Shown: positions 61,657 through 64,000 of the stretch, piece after piece
Layout of the letters: every line of letters starts with the position of its first letter
How positions within the stretch are numbered: the stretch's first letter is position 1
NCBI RefSeq assembly: GCF_900091415.1
Contig: NZ_FMHU01000002.1
Coordinates: 992,001 to 1,056,000, forward strand
Source of the DNA: Micromonospora inyonensis
GTDB taxonomy: Bacteria; Actinomycetota; Actinomycetes; Mycobacteriales; Micromonosporaceae
Direction of reading: 5' to 3'
DNA length: 64,000 bases
Position numbers and translations under genes: made by a program
Notes under the pieces: generated by a model
What the model was told of the DNA's origin: nothing
The model's database searches: none
The model's input: the letters and a program-made list of their open reading frames with translations, nothing else

Positions 61657-64000
61657 GTGGCTGAGGCCGCTGTTCCTTCCGTGGGTCTCAGTGAGTCGTC
61701 GAAGCAGGCCCTGGAGGCGTTCACCGGGATGCGGTTGCACCGGTCGAATCTGCCGGTGTTGGCGTACGACCTGAACGCGTTGGAGGTGCTGGCGGATCGG
61801 GTGCGGACCGTGTTGGTTCCGGAGCTGGCCCAGGTGATCAAGGTGGTTGGGGCGGCGGGGGAGGGTGAGGTCTTCGACCGGTTCGTGGCGCAGACGGCTC
61901 CGTTCGTGGAGTTGTTGGACGGGGTCGCCGATGTGAAGGTCGGCGTGGCTCAGGCGATGCGGGGCTTCCTGAACCAGATGGAGCTGACGGATCGTCAGGC
62001 GCTGGTCATGTTCGTCTTCATGATGACGGAGTTGGCGGTCGCGTTCGCGATGGCGTTTGTCCTGCCGGTGGAGGCGGCGGCGCACATCGTGAAGGTTCGG
62101 ACGATCATCCAGACGATCCTGCGGTCGTCGATGGTGCGGGCGGCGGCGAGCAGCACGGCGATCCAGATGTTGTTCATGCCGGGGTCGTCGTTGTTGGCGC
62201 AGATCAGCATGCTGGCTGATGGTCTGGTGCCGGGGGTCGACTGGGGGCAGGTCGGTAAGCAGGCGTTGTACGGGTTGGCGGTGGCGGGTGTGACCACGGC
62301 GGCCGGGCCGGCGTTGGGCCGGTTCGCCGGGGTCGTGGGTGGTGGTCTGGCGAAGTTCGAAGTGTCGGATGCCACGCGTGACCTGTTGACCAGCCTGTTG
62401 ATGGTGCCGGTGTCGGAGGTCGGCCTGGAGGTGGTCGGCGACGTCGCCGCCAGCTACATCGTCGACGGGACCTACGACCCCGGTGGTCTCGGTATGGCCG
62501 TGATTTCCGGGGCGTTGTCGGGGTCGGGTGAGTTGGGCGCGTCCGGGGCGGGGGCCGCTGCGCGTCGCGTGGCTGTCGGTTTGGGGTTCAATCCGACCCG
62601 GTCCCGGTGGAACATGCCCGCCGGTACCGGTTTCACCGCCGACGGCAGGCCGGTCGCTCCGGTCACTCCGGCACCGTCCACGTATCAGCCGGAGGTCGAC
62701 GATCCGGCGGGTGCGGGCTCTGGCGGGCCGGGCCCGGTGCCCGTCCCGCCGGTGCCGGCACCGGCCCTGTCGGCACCGGACCTGTCCGCGCCGGCGTGGT
62801 CGGCACCGGACCTGTCCGTGCCGGCGTGGTCGGTGCCGGACCTGCCGGTGCCGTCGTGGTCCGTGCCGAGCTTCTCGGTGCCGCTGGTGCCGGTGCCGGA
62901 GTGGGTAGCGGTCGCTGGTGCGCTGGTGGTGGAGCAGTGGCAGCGGTTCCAGCGGGAACTGGTGGACCACTATGGTGGACTGCTGGCCGGGATGGGGCAG
63001 GCGCGGCAGTTCCTGGCCGCGCTTCCCGTGTCGGTTGAGCGGGTGTTCGCCGGGTGGGTCGACGCCCGGCGGGGTGATCGGGCTGTTGCGGCTTTCCTGT
63101 CCGCGGTCGGTCTGCCCGCTGCCGCGTTGACCGAGGGGTATCTGACGGGTGTCCGGCAGCGGGCGGTGGCCCGGGTGGTCGAGGCGTTGGCGTTCTCCGG
63201 TGGGCGGATCCCGGCCGAGGTGCGGGCGCGGCAGGTGATCGCCGGGCTGCCGGCGGAGTTCGACCGGCAGGCGCTGCGCTCGCTCGCGCACCTGGCCGTT
63301 CAACACCACATCGACCAGTACCTCGCCGCCGGCCTACCCACAGGCCCCGGCACGCCGACAGGCGCTGGCGTGCCGACAGGCGCTGGCGTGTCGGGGGGCG
63401 CTGGGGCGGTGGTGCCGTCCGCTGGCGTGCTCAGGGCGGTCGAGGGCGGCGTGTGGAGCCAGGTGGACCGTGGGGTCGATGTGATCCTCGGTGCCCCTGC
63501 CGTGCTGCCGGGTGTGGTGGCGGGTCCCGACGCCGGGCAGGTCAGTGCCGTGGCGAGGGTGGTCCGGCAGGCGGTTACCGACCTGTCCGCCCGTTTCTCG
63601 GCCGTGACGGTCCCCGGTGTCACCGGGGCGGCCGCCGGTGTGGCTACGGTCGATGTCGAGGAAGGCGGGCGTGTCGGCGGGCCGACGGTGCCGGTGATGT
63701 CCGAGCGGCACACCGCGGCGGCGGCTGGTCTGGCGCAGGCCCAGTTCACCGCGTTGGCCCGCCGCTACGGTGTCGATCCGGCCGGTCATGCGGCGTTGGT
63801 CACCTCGTTCCAGCGGGAGTGGGTGGACGGGTACCACAAGGTGCTCGTGTCGGCCGGCGGCAGCGTGACGCCCGGGACGGCGGATGTGGTCGGGGCCCTC
63901 GGTACGGTGCCGGGTGGTGTCGGCTCCCGTGTCGGTGGCATGTCGATCGTCGACGTCGTCAGCGTCGGTGATACGGCGTCGGTCAGTGACGTGTCTGTGG
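61657..64000 (+). CDS. Giant WXG100-like polymorphic toxin, N-terminal part (runs off window)
   Basis: Open to the last base of the window, at least 781 codons with no stop. The first ~100 residues are helical and of the WXG100-like/CpnT-N type. A strongly hydrophobic helical block follows (ALVMFVFMMTELAVAFAMAF, then FMPGSSLLAQISMLADGL). A Pro/Ser/Val/Trp repeat region at about 367-420 carries units such as APDLSVPAWSVPDLPVPSW, and a GAGVPTGAGV repeat lies near 570. This layout is that of very large actinobacterial exported toxins with a C-terminal toxin outside this window. GTG 61657 is preferred (GGGGAGGGGG eight bases upstream); an in-frame stop lies at 61609. Confidence 0.7.
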   Translation, partial: MAEAAVPSVGLSESSKQALEAFTGMRLHRSNLPVLAYDLNALEVLADRVRTVLVPELAQVIKVVGAAGEGEVFDRFVAQTAPFVELLDGVADVKVGVAQAMRGFLNQMELTDRQALVMFVFMMTELAVAFAMAFVLPVEAAAHIVKVRTIIQTILRSSMVRAAASSTAIQMLFMPGSSLLAQISMLADGLVPGVDWGQVGKQALYGLAVAGVTTAAGPALGRFAGVVGGGLAKFEVSDATRDLLTSLLMVPVSEVGLEVVGDVAASYIVDGTYDPGGLGMAVISGALSGSGELGASGAGAAARRVAVGLGFNPTRSRWNMPAGTGFTADGRPVAPVTPAPSTYQPEVDDPAGAGSGGPGPVPVPPVPAPALSAPDLSAPAWSAPDLSVPAWSVPDLPVPSWSVPSFSVPLVPVPEWVAVAGALVVEQWQRFQRELVDHYGGLLAGMGQARQFLAALPVSVERVFAGWVDARRGDRAVAAFLSAVGLPAAALTEGYLTGVRQRAVARVVEALAFSGGRIPAEVRARQVIAGLPAEFDRQALRSLAHLAVQHHIDQYLAAGLPTGPGTPTGAGVPTGAGVSGGAGAVVPSAGVLRAVEGGVWSQVDRGVDVILGAPAVLPGVVAGPDAGQVSAVARVVRQAVTDLSARFSAVTVPGVTGAAAGVATVDVEEGGRVGGPTVPVMSERHTAAAAGLAQAQFTALARRYGVDPAGHAALVTSFQREWVDGYHKVLVSAGGSVTPGTADVVGALGTVPGGVGSRVGGMSIVDVVSVGDTASVSDVSV

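Noticed and set aside
1..64000. CRISPR array, replication origin or prophage structural genes
   Set aside because: No regularly spaced repeats, DnaA-box clusters or phage head/tail genes were seen on reading the window.

Overview
The window is high-GC actinobacterial DNA, most like Micromonosporaceae (Micromonospora and relatives). The signs are third-position G/C codon use, many GTG starts, leaderless -10 boxes (TAnnnT six to eight bases before a GTG/ATG), mycothiol-type enzymes, a conservon-type sensor pair, CebR-type cellulose operators and a very large WXG100-like toxin gene. This assignment is inference; no 16S or housekeeping marker is present.

Layout. 1-8.5 kb: tail of an M15 peptidase, then a LacI-controlled sugar locus (lipoprotein binding protein, two permeases, Tat-exported glycosidase-like protein, GH39 enzyme, LacI regulator) with a promoter and operator upstream. 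8.5-10.8 kb: arsenic operon arsR-acr3-arsC with a double-domain ArsR. 10.8-19.3 kb: YdjM-like membrane protein, DUF1707 protein, and an alpha-glucan set (GT4 glycogen synthase-like, GH133-like debranching enzyme, GH63-like glucosidase) followed by a HAD phosphatase. 19.3-30.5 kb: an Rhs-type remnant joined to an AfsR/SARP regulator, small genes, a binding-protein/ABC-ATPase chimera, stress-type PRC/DUF2382 and DUF4190 proteins, an O-antigen-ligase-like protein, a GNAT enzyme and WrbA. 30.5-34 kb: fused anthranilate/ADIC synthase with a Trp-codon leader peptide and attenuator hairpin, and an FGGY kinase. 34-40.4 kb: conservon cvnA-cvnB without cvnC/cvnD, and a cellulose regulon (GH1 enzyme, CBM2-GH48 remnant) with three CebR-type boxes. 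40.7-45.5 kb: membrane and small enzymes, then two genes cut at a shared junction.

45.7-61 kb is the accessory part. A tRNA-Leu abuts a serine recombinase, and a 3' fragment of tRNA-Arg lies 2.3 kb further on. Next comes an FxLD-type class I lanthipeptide cluster: flavoprotein, XRE/TPR regulator, PIMT-like methyltransferase, 68-residue precursor, LanB, LanC, an extra SpaB_C-like protein, a helical protein, a second PIMT-like methyltransferase and a P-loop kinase cut by a degenerate ISL3-type transposase. The expected product is a four-Cys lanthipeptide whose Asp52-Gly53 is a likely site for isoaspartate or aspartimide formation. From 61.66 kb to the end runs the N-terminal part of a giant WXG100-like polymorphic toxin.

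Many genes are broken in two recurring ways. Four have a single base missing in a G or C run. At least five places join two unrelated gene pieces abruptly. Either the genome has suffered many deletions or the assembly is draft quality; each affected entry says so.
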